Shown: piece after piece, positions 17,415 to 25,919 of the stretch
Numbering within the stretch: position 1 is the first letter of the stretch
How the letters are laid out: each line of letters opens with the position of its first letter
Source of the DNA: Fusicatenibacter saccharivorans
GTDB taxonomy: Bacteria > Bacillota > Clostridia > Lachnospirales > Lachnospiraceae
Direction: 5' to 3'
NCBI RefSeq assembly: GCF_027667425.1
Contig: NZ_JAQEGR010000007.1
Span: 1-64,000, forward strand
DNA length: 64,000 nt
Made by a program: the position numbers and the translations under genes
Notes under the pieces: generated by a model
Database searches by the model: none
Told to the model about the DNA's origin: nothing
The model's input: only the letters and a program-made list of their open reading frames with translations

Positions 17415-19460
17415 ATGAAAAGCAAAATGAAGTTGAGCGGCCAATTGCGGAGCTATCTTCGATGGCCGCTGATTTTGTCCATCCTGATGCTTGTGATGAA
17501 TATCGGCATGTATTTTGTGGATGTGATGGCAGGAATGTGGTTCACGCTGTTTTTTGCAGTCTATGTGATCGCAGCCGCAGTTCTCTATTACAGACAGCGT
17601 CCGCAGGTGATCAACGAGCTGATTACCTTTGCGACCGAATACGGCCAGGTTCAGAAGCATCTGATCCAGGAACTGGCGCTGCCCTATGCCGTTATGGATT
17701 CGCAGGGAAAACTTCTCTGGGTCAACAAAGAGTTTACAAAAATCACAGGGAAGGATACACAGTATCATAAATGTATCGCCACTATTTTTCCGGAGCTGAC
17801 GGTCGAGCGGCTGCCGAAAAATGAGGAGGAGACCGACATCAACGTGGCTTACGGCGAAAAGAATTTCCGTGCCCATGTAAAAAGCGTCTGCATCGACGAG
17901 CTGATCCAGAATTCGGAGATGATCAACACAGATATCAAAGGCTATTTTATGCAGGCACTGTATCTGTTCGATGAGACGGAGCTCCGCGAGTATATGCGGA
18001 AATTCGAGGACGAAACGATGGTCACCGGTCTTCTGTATCTGGACAACTACGACGAGGCGCTGGAGAGCGTCGAGGAGGTCCGCCGTTCCCTTCTGACCGC
18101 ACTGGTCGAGCGAAAGATCAACAAATATTTCAACGATCTCGACGGACTGGTGAAGCGGTATGAGAACGACAAATACATCGTGGTCATGCGCCGGAGTTCG
18201 TTAAATGAACTGAAAGAGAAAAAGTTCGATATCCTCGAGGACGTCAAGACCATCAACATCGGAAACGAGATGGCGGTCACAATCAGTATGGGTATCGGAG
18301 CAGATGCTGGATCGTTTGCGAAAAACTCCGAGTATGCGAAAATCGCGATCGACCTGGCTCTTGGCCGGGGCGGCGATCAGGTCGTTTTAAAGGACGGTTC
18401 GAAGATTCAGTATTTCGGCGGAAAAACGCAGGCTGTGGAAAAGAATACGAGAGTCAAAGCCCGCGTCAAGGCGCACGCGCTGAAAGAATTTATGAACACG
18501 AAAGAGAAGGTCGTTGTCATGGGACACCGACTGCCGGATGCCGATTCGTTCGGTGCGGCCATCGGTATCTACCGTGCGGCGAAAACGCTGAATAAAAAAG
18601 CGTACATCGTCATCGACAACCCGACCAGCTCGATCATTCCGCTGATGAATACGTTCCGCGACAACCAGGATTATGAGGCGGACATGTTTGTCAACAACCA
18701 TGAGGCGAAAGAGATCATGGACGACAACACGCTGCTCGTTGTGGTCGATACGAACAAGCCGAGCATCACACAGTGTGAGGAGCTGCTGTACATGGCGAAA
18801 ATGATCGTCGTGCTGGATCATCACCGGCAGGGAAGCGATACGATCCGCAACTCGGTGCTTTCCTATATTGAGCCGTATGCATCATCCGCGAGCGAGATGG
18901 TTGCCGAGATTCTCCAGTATTTTACCGAGGGAATCCGCATCCGGAACGTGGAGGCGGACAGCATCTATGCTGGCATCATGATCGATACCGACAACTTTAT
19001 GCAGAAAACAGGTGTCCGCACGTTCGAGGCGGCAGCGTTCCTGCGCCGCTGCGGTGCGGATGTGACGCGTGTGCGCAAGCTGTTCCGTGAGGATATGAAC
19101 GATTACAAGGCAAGAGGAGAGACGATCCGCAATGCGGAGCTGTTCCGCGGCCAGTTCGCGATTTCCGAATGCCCGAGCGACTATGTGGACAGCCCGACGG
19201 TGGTCGGAGCACAAGCGGCGAACGAGCTGCTGAACATTGTCGGTGTCAAGGCGTCCTTTGTACTGACTGAGTACAAAGGCGTGATCTATATCAGCGCCCG
19301 CGCGATCGATGAGGTCAATGTACAGATCATCATGGAGCGGATGGGCGGCGGCGGTCATCTGAATATGGCAGGATGCCAGCTTGAGACCGTCGATCTGGAG
19401 GGGGCGCGCAGCCTCCTAAAATCAACCTTAACAGAAATGCAGGATGGAGGAGAAATCTGA
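17415..19460 (+). CDS. gdpP: Cyclic-di-AMP phosphodiesterase, GdpP family
   Basis: A 681-residue membrane enzyme that hydrolyses c-di-AMP to pApA. Two N-terminal transmembrane helices (about 15-60) are followed by a PAS-like sensor, a degenerate GGDEF domain (about 170-300) and a DHH/DHHA1 phosphodiesterase. The DHH motifs are present: GHRLPDADSFG, VVVDTNKP, LDHHRQG, and the terminal GGGGHLNMAG. The domain order and length are standard. rplI begins 1 bp after its stop, and dnaB follows, the common gdpP-rplI-dnaB arrangement of Firmicutes. Confidence 0.96.
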   Translation: MKSKMKLSGQLRSYLRWPLILSILMLVMNIGMYFVDVMAGMWFTLFFAVYVIAAAVLYYRQRPQVINELITFATEYGQVQKHLIQELALPYAVMDSQGKLLWVNKEFTKITGKDTQYHKCIATIFPELTVERLPKNEEETDINVAYGEKNFRAHVKSVCIDELIQNSEMINTDIKGYFMQALYLFDETELREYMRKFEDETMVTGLLYLDNYDEALESVEEVRRSLLTALVERKINKYFNDLDGLVKRYENDKYIVVMRRSSLNELKEKKFDILEDVKTINIGNEMAVTISMGIGADAGSFAKNSEYAKIAIDLALGRGGDQVVLKDGSKIQYFGGKTQAVEKNTRVKARVKAHALKEFMNTKEKVVVMGHRLPDADSFGAAIGIYRAAKTLNKKAYIVIDNPTSSIIPLMNTFRDNQDYEADMFVNNHEAKEIMDDNTLLVVVDTNKPSITQCEELLYMAKMIVVLDHHRQGSDTIRNSVLSYIEPYASSASEMVAEILQYFTEGIRIRNVEADSIYAGIMIDTDNFMQKTGVRTFEAAAFLRRCGADVTRVRKLFREDMNDYKARGETIRNAELFRGQFAISECPSDYVDSPTVVGAQAANELLNIVGVKASFVLTEYKGVIYISARAIDEVNVQIIMERMGGGGHLNMAGCQLETVDLEGARSLLKSTLTEMQDGGEI

Positions 19461-19461
19461 T

Positions 19462-19908
19462 ATGAAAGTTATCTTACTGGAAGACGTAAAAGCACTTGGT
19501 AAAAAAGGACAGACTGTAAACGTAAGTGACGGATATGCAAGAAACATGCTTCTGCCGAAAAAACTCGGCATCGAGGCAACCGCAAAAAACCTGAATGAGC
19601 TGAAACTCCAGAAAGCACACGAGGACAAAGTGGCAGCAGAGCAGCTCGCTGAGGCACAGGCTTTCGCGAAAGAGATTGAGGACAAACAGGTTACCGTAGC
19701 AATCAAAGTCGGCGAGGGCGGAAAAGTATTCGGAAGTGTATCGGCAAAAGAGATCGCTGAGGCAGCAAAAGAGCAGCTCGGATACGACATCGACAAAAAG
19801 AAAATGCAGCTTCCGAACCCGATCAAGGTTCTTGGAACGACAGAAGTGCCGATCCGCCTGCATACCAAAGTAACTGCAAAGCTGAAAGTTATCGTAAAAG
19901 AAGCATAA
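19462..19908 (+). CDS. rplI: 50S ribosomal protein L9
   Basis: L9 of 148 residues: the rRNA-binding N-domain (MKVILLEDVKALGKKGQTVNVSDGYARN), long connecting helix, and C-domain (GKVFGSVSAKEIAEA). The start is the ATG at 19462 with GGAGGAGA upstream; an earlier in-frame ATG lies inside gdpP. Co-transcribed with gdpP and dnaB. Confidence 0.98.
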   Translation: MKVILLEDVKALGKKGQTVNVSDGYARNMLLPKKLGIEATAKNLNELKLQKAHEDKVAAEQLAEAQAFAKEIEDKQVTVAIKVGEGGKVFGSVSAKEIAEAAKEQLGYDIDKKKMQLPNPIKVLGTTEVPIRLHTKVTAKLKVIVKEA

Positions 19909-19912
19909 TTCT

Positions 19913-21247
19913 ATGGAAGAAGCACTGATTAAACGAATCCTTCCGCACAGCATCGAGGCGGAGCAGTCGGTCATCGGTTCCATGCTGATGGGGCGCGAAG
20001 CCATCATGGCGGCATCGGAAATCCTGACGAGCGACGATTTTTACCAGCACCAGTACGGCGTCATTTTTGATGCCATGGTGGAGCTGTTCAATGAGGGAAA
20101 ACCGGTCGATCTGGTCACCCTGCAGAACCGCCTGCGTGAAAAGGATGTTCCGCCGGAGATCAGTTCGATGGAGTTTGTCCGCGATCTTTTAAATGCGGTG
20201 CCGACTTCGGCGAATGTGCGCCATTATGCGAACATCGTCAGCGAGAAAGCGGTGCTGCGCCGTCTCATTAAGCTGACAGAAGAGATAGAGAATGACTGCT
20301 ATCTGAACAAAGAGCCGGTGGAAGTCATCATGGAGGAGACGGAAAAGAAGATGTTCCAGTTATTGGGCCAGCGGAATTCCGGAGACTTCATGCCGATCCG
20401 CCAGGTTGTCATCAATACGCTGGAGAACATCGAGCGTGCATCGAAGACGAAGGGAAATGTCACGGGTATTCCGACCGGATTCACGGATCTGGACTACAAG
20501 ACATCGGGTCTGCAGAACTCTGACTTTATCCTGATTGCGGCACGTCCGTCTATGGGTAAAACGGCGTTTGTCCTCAATATTGCGCAGTATATGGCGTTTA
20601 AGAAAGACAAAGCCGTTGCGATTTTCAGTCTCGAGATGTCGCGGGAGCAGCTGATGAACCGTCTGCTCTCGATGGAGTCGAAAGTAGATTCCCAGCATCT
20701 GAGAACCGGAAACCTGAAAGACGACGAATGGAGCAAGCTGATCGAGAGCGCCGGCATGATCGGTGAATCCCGACTGATGATCGACGATACACCTGGTATC
20801 TCGATCGGAGAGATGCGGTCGAAATGCCGCAAATACAAGCTGGAGCACGGTCTTGATATCATCATCATTGACTACCTGCAGCTGATGTCGGGAAGCGGAA
20901 AGAGCTCCTCGGAATCGCGCCAGCAGGAGATTTCGGATATCAGCCGTTCCTTAAAAGCACTCGCGAGAGAGCTGAATGTGCCGGTTGTTGCACTGTCCCA
21001 GCTTTCCCGGGCTGTTGAGCAGCGTACCGACCACCGTCCGATGCTTTCCGACCTGCGTGAGTCGGGAGCGATCGAGCAGGATGCCGACGTTGTTATGTTT
21101 ATCTATCGAGATGATTACTATAATAAGGATTCCGAGAATAAGGGAATCGCGGAAATCATCATCGCCAAACAGCGAAACGGCCCGATCGGAACCGTCAATC
21201 TGGTCTGGCTGCCGGATTATACGAAATTTGCGAATGCAGAGAGATAA
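19913..21247 (+). CDS. dnaB: Replicative DNA helicase DnaB
   Basis: A hexameric 5'-3' helicase of 444 residues that drives the replication fork. The N-terminal primase-interacting domain (about 1-110) is followed by the RecA-like motor with Walker A in AARPSMGKTAF, Walker B in IIIIDYLQLM, and the late motifs LSQLSRAVE, LRESGAIEQDADVV. It starts four bases after the rplI stop and closes the operon; a terminator follows. No intein is present. Confidence 0.98.
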   Translation: MEEALIKRILPHSIEAEQSVIGSMLMGREAIMAASEILTSDDFYQHQYGVIFDAMVELFNEGKPVDLVTLQNRLREKDVPPEISSMEFVRDLLNAVPTSANVRHYANIVSEKAVLRRLIKLTEEIENDCYLNKEPVEVIMEETEKKMFQLLGQRNSGDFMPIRQVVINTLENIERASKTKGNVTGIPTGFTDLDYKTSGLQNSDFILIAARPSMGKTAFVLNIAQYMAFKKDKAVAIFSLEMSREQLMNRLLSMESKVDSQHLRTGNLKDDEWSKLIESAGMIGESRLMIDDTPGISIGEMRSKCRKYKLEHGLDIIIIDYLQLMSGSGKSSSESRQQEISDISRSLKALARELNVPVVALSQLSRAVEQRTDHRPMLSDLRESGAIEQDADVVMFIYRDDYYNKDSENKGIAEIIIAKQRNGPIGTVNLVWLPDYTKFANAER

Positions 21248-21268
21248 AAGAAAATATTTTATGTGTCA

Positions 21269-21303
21269 GAACGTGTCGTGGGATAGTCCTGCGGCACGTT
21301 TTT
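21269..21303 (+). terminator. Terminator after dnaB
   Basis: AACGTGtCGtGG / CCtGCgGCACGTT followed by a T run. Confidence 0.75.
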
Positions 21304-21404
21304 TGTGTATAATTGTATGAATTTGTCGGAATATTACGATGAGATTTTCTTGCGGCAGGGGATAACAGATCCTATAATAAAGGGAAGAAGGGAGTGGCTG
21401 CCGT

Positions 21405-22001
21405 ATGGAAAATAGAACGTATCTGGTCACGGAGGCGGAGAAGCTGACCGGGGAGAAAGCGCATGTGCTCCGGTACTGGGAGGACGAGCTCGGCATGGAA
21501 ATCCACCGCAATTCGCTGGGACACCGCTGCTATACTGCGCAGGACATTCAGATTTTTCTGGGAATCCGGGAACTGAAGAAAAAGGGGCTTCACCTGAAAG
21601 CGATCCGCGAGCTGATGCCGAAGCTGGTGCAGGCAACGGCGGAGATCAAAGCGTTTCCGGCGGAAGCGGCAGAGACGGCAAAGGAGAAGCCGGATCCGGC
21701 AATACCGGGAAAAGCGGACGAAGTGCCGGAGGTGGTTGTCGATCTTCTGCCCGAGCGGGAAGCAGAACAGCTGGCGGACACTGTGATGCGGCAGGAAGAG
21801 GAGGAGCGTCAGACGGAGTTTTACCGCGTGCTCGGCCGTCTGCTCGATCAGATGATACAGAAGCGGCGCCAGGAAGAGCGGAGCCGCCGTGTGGATGAGG
21901 CGATCCGCCGCCACCAGCAGAGCCGGAGAGAAGCAGCGGCGACGCTGGAGCAGAAAGGAAAACGGACGAAAGCAAAACGGGGCCATCGGAACAATGGGTA
22001 A
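21405..22001 (+). CDS. MerR-like helix-turn-helix protein
   Basis: A 198-residue protein with an N-terminal winged helix of the MerR superfamily (VTEAEKLTGEKAHVLRYWEDELGM, HRCYTAQDIQIFLGIRELKKKGLHLKAIREL), a proline/alanine-rich linker, and a charged C-terminal helix rich in Arg/Glu/Gln. There is no ligand-binding or cysteine metal site after the HTH, which argues against a metal-responsive MerR; RacA-like or structural DNA-binding roles fit better. A promoter with TATAAT at about 21373 lies 30 bp upstream. Function unknown. Confidence 0.75.
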   Translation: MENRTYLVTEAEKLTGEKAHVLRYWEDELGMEIHRNSLGHRCYTAQDIQIFLGIRELKKKGLHLKAIRELMPKLVQATAEIKAFPAEAAETAKEKPDPAIPGKADEVPEVVVDLLPEREAEQLADTVMRQEEEERQTEFYRVLGRLLDQMIQKRRQEERSRRVDEAIRRHQQSRREAAATLEQKGKRTKAKRGHRNNG

Positions 22002-22012
22002 ATCGGACAGAA

Positions 22013-22043
22013 AAAAAGAACGCCTGCGAGAGGCGTTCTTTTT
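22013..22043. terminator. Terminator, likely bidirectional
   Basis: AAAAAGAACGCCT / AGGCGTTCTTTTT, a perfect 13-bp stem between two converging genes. Confidence 0.92.
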
Positions 22044-22064
22044 GGATCCACGCGGAAATCCGAC

Positions 22065-22268
22065 TTATTTTGCAGCCAGATAATCGTTGATCTGGTCTTC
22101 CAGAACCTGAGCGTCCAGACCGTGAACCATAGCTGCTTCTTCCAGGGACTCACCCTGTGCAGAAGGGCAGCCGATGCAGTGCATGCCGGCTCCCATCAGG
22201 ATTCCGATGATATTTGTATCCATTGCGATTAACTCGCCGATTGTCATGTCTTTCGAGATCTTTGCCAT
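22065..22268 (-). CDS. DUF1858 domain protein
   Basis: A 67-residue protein of the DUF1858 family (ISKDMTIGELIAMDTNIIGILMGAGMHCIGCPSAQGESLEEA). The CxxC pair in HCIGCPS resembles hybrid-cluster/ScdA-like domains associated with redox or iron-sulfur repair. The start has a strong AAAGGAGGAAC site on the minus strand. Lies divergently from the ferredoxin gene at 22475; function unproven. Confidence 0.88.
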   Translation of the reverse strand: MAKISKDMTIGELIAMDTNIIGILMGAGMHCIGCPSAQGESLEEAAMVHGLDAQVLEDQINDYLAAK

Positions 22269-22406
22269 CTTAAAGTTCCTCCTTTAAATGTGTATATACC
22301 CGTCGTTCCGAGTTTGACGGCTATTTTGATTATAGCGTACCCCCGGGGGGAATGCAAGAACAAATTCATAAGATTATAGAATGTTTATAATTTTGTACTT
22401 GTATTT

Positions 22407-22435
22407 CAGGGGGCAATCGTTTACAATGTGGATAG
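22407..22435 (+). promoter_or_regulatory. Promoter for the ferredoxin gene
   Basis: TTGTAT and TACAAT with a 17-base spacer, about 40 bases before the ferredoxin start. Confidence 0.5.
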
Positions 22436-22474
22436 TACCGAAAGGGCCAAAAAATCTACAAGGAGGATAAGATC

Positions 22475-22645
22475 ATGGCATATGTAATCACAGACGAATG
22501 TGTAAGCTGCGGAACCTGCGCTGGAGAATGTCCAGTAGAGGCTATCGCTGAGGGAGATTCCCATTACGAAATCAACCCGGATGTATGCGTTGAGTGCGGA
22601 ACATGCGCAAGCGTATGTCCAACCGAGGCTATCACAGAAGAGTAA
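22475..22645 (+). CDS. 2x[4Fe-4S] ferredoxin
   Basis: A 56-residue clostridial-type ferredoxin starting MAYVITDECVSCGTC. It has both complete cluster motifs: CxxCxxCxxxCP at residues 9-20 and CxxCxxCxxxCP at residues 38-49. It is a low-potential electron carrier for pyruvate:ferredoxin oxidoreductase, hydrogenase or similar enzymes. The ATG at 22475 follows AAGGAGGATAAG. It is a stand-alone gene with its own promoter and terminator. Confidence 0.96.
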   Translation: MAYVITDECVSCGTCAGECPVEAIAEGDSHYEINPDVCVECGTCASVCPTEAITEE

Positions 22646-22661
22646 TTTGTACGGAACGTAC

Positions 22662-22695
22662 AAAAAAGGAAGTCCTTCGCGGACTTCCTTTTTTT
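22662..22695. terminator. Terminator after the ferredoxin gene
   Basis: AAAAAAGGAAGTCC-ttcgc-GGACTTCCTTTTTT, a perfect 14-bp stem between converging genes. Confidence 0.93.
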
Positions 22696-22713
22696 ATACA
22701 TACGTTTCAAAAC

Positions 22714-23463
22714 TTACAGAGAAGCCAGCTCCTGCAGAGCATTCTCTTTTACCATTGCATTTCCATGTTCCAGCAGAAATGCTTCAGCGGCCAGGGAGAA
22801 GGATTCCTGTCTGCCGTACTCGGAAAGAATGTTGCAGACCTTGTTGAATTCCTCCGGTTTGCAGCCGGACTGGTGCAGAACGAGCTGATAGTTGGCATCT
22901 GCCCTGTTCTTATAGAGGGAATTGCTGCCGGTAAAATACTGGTTCAGCGCTTTTGCGGAGCTGATGACATCGTCGAGGGTTGAGAAGTGGAAGGTGCGTA
23001 CCAGATCCACATTCTTTTCCTCGGATGCTGCAGGCTCTTTTTCGTTTTCCTTCTGTGCCGCTTTCTTTGCGATTTCCTGTGCCTTGTTCTTCACATCGCA
23101 GAGCTTGTGGAACAGGTCGATGATGTCGTCCGCGCCGGAATACTGTACCGGTTCCGGTCCGTCCGTATCGTCGCCGGATGGAGCAAATTTGGCGAAGCGG
23201 GTGTCGAGCTCCTGTGGATCCTCGACTCTGGTGATAATGAGGACAATGCTGTCCGGAGCCACCGGAACGGCCTCGACCATGAGCGGGGCATTATCCACAT
23301 TGAAGCCGAACTGCTGGTTGGCTTCAAGCATCATATCCTGAAACAGGCTGCGGGCCTTTTCCGTGCCGTAAGCCAGTTCGCTGAGCTTTAAATTTCTTTC
23401 GGCAAGATCGGCGCTGGTCAGTGTGCAGCGGATCTTGTTATCATTGATTTTTTCTATTTTCAT
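22714..23463 (-). CDS. mecA: Adaptor protein MecA
   Basis: A 249-residue MecA-type adaptor that delivers substrates to the ClpC unfoldase. The N-terminal substrate-binding domain (MKIEKINDNKIRCTLTSADLAERNLKLSELAYG, FNVDNAPLMVEAVPV) and the C-terminal ClpC-binding domain (TFHFSTLDDVISSAKAL, GSNSLYKNRADANYQLVLHQ) are both present, joined by a Lys/Glu-rich linker. I chose the ATG at 23463, ten bases after AAGGA, over a GTG start three codons earlier that abuts the ribosome site. Confidence 0.92.
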   Translation of the reverse strand: MKIEKINDNKIRCTLTSADLAERNLKLSELAYGTEKARSLFQDMMLEANQQFGFNVDNAPLMVEAVPVAPDSIVLIITRVEDPQELDTRFAKFAPSGDDTDGPEPVQYSGADDIIDLFHKLCDVKNKAQEIAKKAAQKENEKEPAASEEKNVDLVRTFHFSTLDDVISSAKALNQYFTGSNSLYKNRADANYQLVLHQSGCKPEEFNKVCNILSEYGRQESFSLAAEAFLLEHGNAMVKENALQELASL

Positions 23464-23607
23464 AACTCTCACGTCCTTAATTACTCTTTACTTATATAAA
23501 TAGGGCTGCTTACAATATAGTATAACACATCACGGAAAGAAGTAAAGAACTTAAGATTTTTTTTACATTTCGCATAATTTTTTCAGAAATGAAGGGACAA
23601 ACTTTAT

Positions 23608-23795
23608 TTGTAATTCCCCCGGCTTGAAGTATAATAGGAGTTGGGGAAACCTTTGCTTCTGCCCGGAGGGTGCATACTCCGGCCGGAAGCAGGCACAGAA
23701 AAAACGGATCGGATAAGAAGGCGTCCCCGCGAAACATGATCATTGAAACTAAAAACAAAAGTATTTCATACGGATCGATGGGGCTTTCTTTTTTG
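23608..23795 (+). ncRNA. Candidate small RNA with its own promoter
   Basis: TTGTAA and TATAAT (23630-23635) form a sigma-A promoter. The predicted transcript from about 23642 contains a strong hairpin (GCTTC at 23655-23659 with GAAGC at 23686-23690, inner CCGGAG/CTCCGG) and ends with GGGGCTTTC plus a T run at about 23785-23794. No reading frame on this strand is convincing. A gap of nearly 700 bases between mecA and the next gene is otherwise unexplained. I do not recognise it as SRP RNA, tmRNA, RNase P RNA or a known riboswitch class; 6S-like is possible but not shown. Confidence 0.45.
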
Positions 23796-23860
23796 TACGT
23801 CACAACTGCAAATAAGCCATGAAACAAACAATCGACAAAACTTTTTAAACAGATTTTCTG

Positions 23861-24098
23861 AAAAATACCCAATAGCAAAAAGCAACGATACGTTCGTTAC
23901 TGTTCAATCAGCAGTGAAACACCTGCTGTTTCGCTGCGTAAGAACATGATTCAGGTGTGAGCAGCCCTCCTTTTGCGAAGCAAAACTTTAAATGAGGGCT
24001 GCGAATGTTACAGTTCGCTGGGAACCAGTGAACTGTAACGATACTTTCTGACTCGCATGCGGTTCCCTTGCGCATAACGGTTGCTATTGGGTATTTTT
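23861..24098. repeat. 238-bp structured element with 18-bp perfect inverted repeat (contains dispersed repeat copy B)
   Basis: AAAAATACCCAATAGCAA at 23861-23878 is the exact reverse complement of 24081-24098. Inside lie four further hairpins: GCAGTGAAAC/GTTTCGCTGC (23911-23937), GCAGCCCTC/GAGGGCTGC (23961-24002) enclosing TTTTGC/GCAAAA, a 15-bp stem with one G-T pair at 24007-24039, and ATGCG/CGCAT near the 3' end. Bases 23895-23968 are the second copy of the repeat at 1131-1204. The right arm also supplies the -35 box of the next gene. No coding frame is plausible here. Confidence 0.7.
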
Positions 24099-24109
24099 TT
24101 TGTTATAAT
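24081..24109 (+). promoter_or_regulatory. Promoter embedded in the inverted-repeat arm
   Basis: TTGCTA and TATAAT are spaced by 17 bases; the -35 and spacer are the right arm of the 18-bp inverted repeat. It drives the GH18/SH3 gene starting at 24159. Confidence 0.6.
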
Positions 24110-24158
24110 GGGCGCAAGTGGGGAGATCTTCAGAGCGAAGAAAAGGGGAAAAGAACAC

Positions 24159-25859
24159 ATGAAGGAGCAACAGAAGAAAAAAGCAGCGCCGGTACTGGTC
24201 GTACTGATTCTGATCGTGCTAGTCGGTGCAGCAGGCATTGTTTCATTTTTGATAAACCGATATAAACCCGGAACCGAATACATGGCCGGGAACGAATATT
24301 TTAACCTGACAGACGAAAACAGCGTTGCGCTGATCCAGAACGGAGAACTTCTGGAAGAGCAGGCCGTCCTTATCGGAGGAGAGCCGTATGCGGCGTACAC
24401 ATATGTAGAATCCCAGCTGAACAGCTGCTTCTACTGGGATGAAGAAACAAAAGGAATCCTGCTTACAACGAGCGGCGGCGTGCAGACACTGCTTCCGGGC
24501 GATGCGGCCGTTGCCAAAACACCGGGCGGACAGCCTGCCGTACAGCAGGAGAGCGACGGAACGGTTTACATTTCGCTGGATGTCGTAAAAGAATACACAG
24601 ATCTCGACTATGCATATTACAGCGATCCCAACCGTGTTGTAATCCGGAATGAATGGGACGGAGTGGAGCAGGCGACGGTACAGTCAGACACCGCGCAGGT
24701 GCGCCAGAAAGGCGGCATCAAGAGTCTGATTCTTGCGGATGTACAGAAGGGTGACACCCTGCTGTATCTGGAAAATCTGGACAACTGGTGCAAAGTCATG
24801 ACGGCGGACGGCTATACCGGCTACATCCAGACAGAGGATATCTCCGAGCCGGAGGACATCGAAGCGCGGACGGCAAAGAAAGATTCCTATGAAAGAATTA
24901 CACGGGATCACAAAATCAATCTGGTCTGGCATCAGAGCACATCGACCGAGTCGAACGACGCGATGGCAGAGATGACAGCAGAAATGACCGGCGTGAACGT
25001 GATTTCACCGACCTGGTTTTCCGTGACAGACGAAACCGGTACGATTTCCAGCCTTGCGAGCGCCGATTACGTGAAACTGGCGCATGAAGCGGGACGGGAA
25101 GTCTGGGGATTGATTGATAACTTTAATGAAGCATTTGACGAAACAACCGATCTTGCCTACGCATCCGTGCGCAGTAGAATCATTGAGCAGCTGCTCGCCG
25201 AGGCAGCATCGTGCGGCATGGACGGCATCAACGTGGATTTCGAGAATCTGAAAGAGGCCGGAATCCCGCATTACCTGCAGTTTCTGCGGGAACTGACGAG
25301 CGCGGCGCATGCACAGAATCTTGTGGTGTCGGTCGATACGCCGGTACCGCAGGCTTACACGATGTATTATCAGCGCGGCGAGCAGGCAAGATTTGTGGAC
25401 TATATGATTGTCATGGCCTATGACGAGCATTTCGCGGGAAGCGAGGAGGCAGGCTCTGTTTCATCCCTCCCGTTCGTACAGCAGGCCGTGGAGGAGATGA
25501 CGCGGGTGATGCCTGCCGATCAGGTGATCTGCGGAATCCCGTTTTATACCCGTGTCTGGACGGAAAAGTTCGGACAGAGCGCCATTACCAGCGAGGTGCT
25601 GGGCATGGATGGCACCAAAAACTATGCCAAAGAGAATCAGATGACAGAAACCTGGGATGCATCCCTTGGCCAGAATGTGGCAACGGTAGAAACTTCCGAT
25701 GCCAGATACACGATCTGGATGGAGGATGAGCAGTCCATGGAGGAAAAACTGAAAGTGATCCAAAGCGCTGATCTCGCCGGGGTGGCAGAGTGGAAGCTCG
25801 GATTCGAGTGCGCAGACGTCTGGAGTCTGATTTCAGAATATATTGAAACAAACAGTTGA
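24159..25859 (+). CDS. Membrane-anchored SH3/GH18 glycoside hydrolase
   Basis: An exported cell-wall protein of 566 residues. A basic tail and one transmembrane helix (about 10-33) are followed by a copper-amine-oxidase-N-like domain, a bacterial SH3 domain (about 185-230, GDTLLYLENLDNWCKVMTADG) and a GH18 domain to the end. The GH18 motif GMDGINVDFENL is present with Glu362 as the acid. The architecture matches YaaH/YdhD-like peptidoglycan or chitooligosaccharide hydrolases of Firmicutes. I moved the start to the ATG at 24159 after AAGGGG. It is 60 bp upstream of the DivIVA-like gene and probably in one operon with it. Confidence 0.88.
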   Translation: MKEQQKKKAAPVLVVLILIVLVGAAGIVSFLINRYKPGTEYMAGNEYFNLTDENSVALIQNGELLEEQAVLIGGEPYAAYTYVESQLNSCFYWDEETKGILLTTSGGVQTLLPGDAAVAKTPGGQPAVQQESDGTVYISLDVVKEYTDLDYAYYSDPNRVVIRNEWDGVEQATVQSDTAQVRQKGGIKSLILADVQKGDTLLYLENLDNWCKVMTADGYTGYIQTEDISEPEDIEARTAKKDSYERITRDHKINLVWHQSTSTESNDAMAEMTAEMTGVNVISPTWFSVTDETGTISSLASADYVKLAHEAGREVWGLIDNFNEAFDETTDLAYASVRSRIIEQLLAEAASCGMDGINVDFENLKEAGIPHYLQFLRELTSAAHAQNLVVSVDTPVPQAYTMYYQRGEQARFVDYMIVMAYDEHFAGSEEAGSVSSLPFVQQAVEEMTRVMPADQVICGIPFYTRVWTEKFGQSAITSEVLGMDGTKNYAKENQMTETWDASLGQNVATVETSDARYTIWMEDEQSMEEKLKVIQSADLAGVAEWKLGFECADVWSLISEYIETNS

Positions 25860-25919
25860 CGAGGAGTCCGGGAAGGATAAGGGGAATGATAAAAGCCCGG
25901 GCACGAAGGAGGAGTATAC

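Noticed and set aside
17415..21247. Chromosomal origin near dnaB
   Set aside because: No cluster of DnaA boxes or AT-rich unwinding region is seen; gdpP-rplI-dnaB synteny alone does not mark an origin.
23641..23795. SRP RNA, tmRNA or SAM riboswitch
   Set aside because: The diagnostic loops of these RNAs are not present; left as an unidentified transcript.
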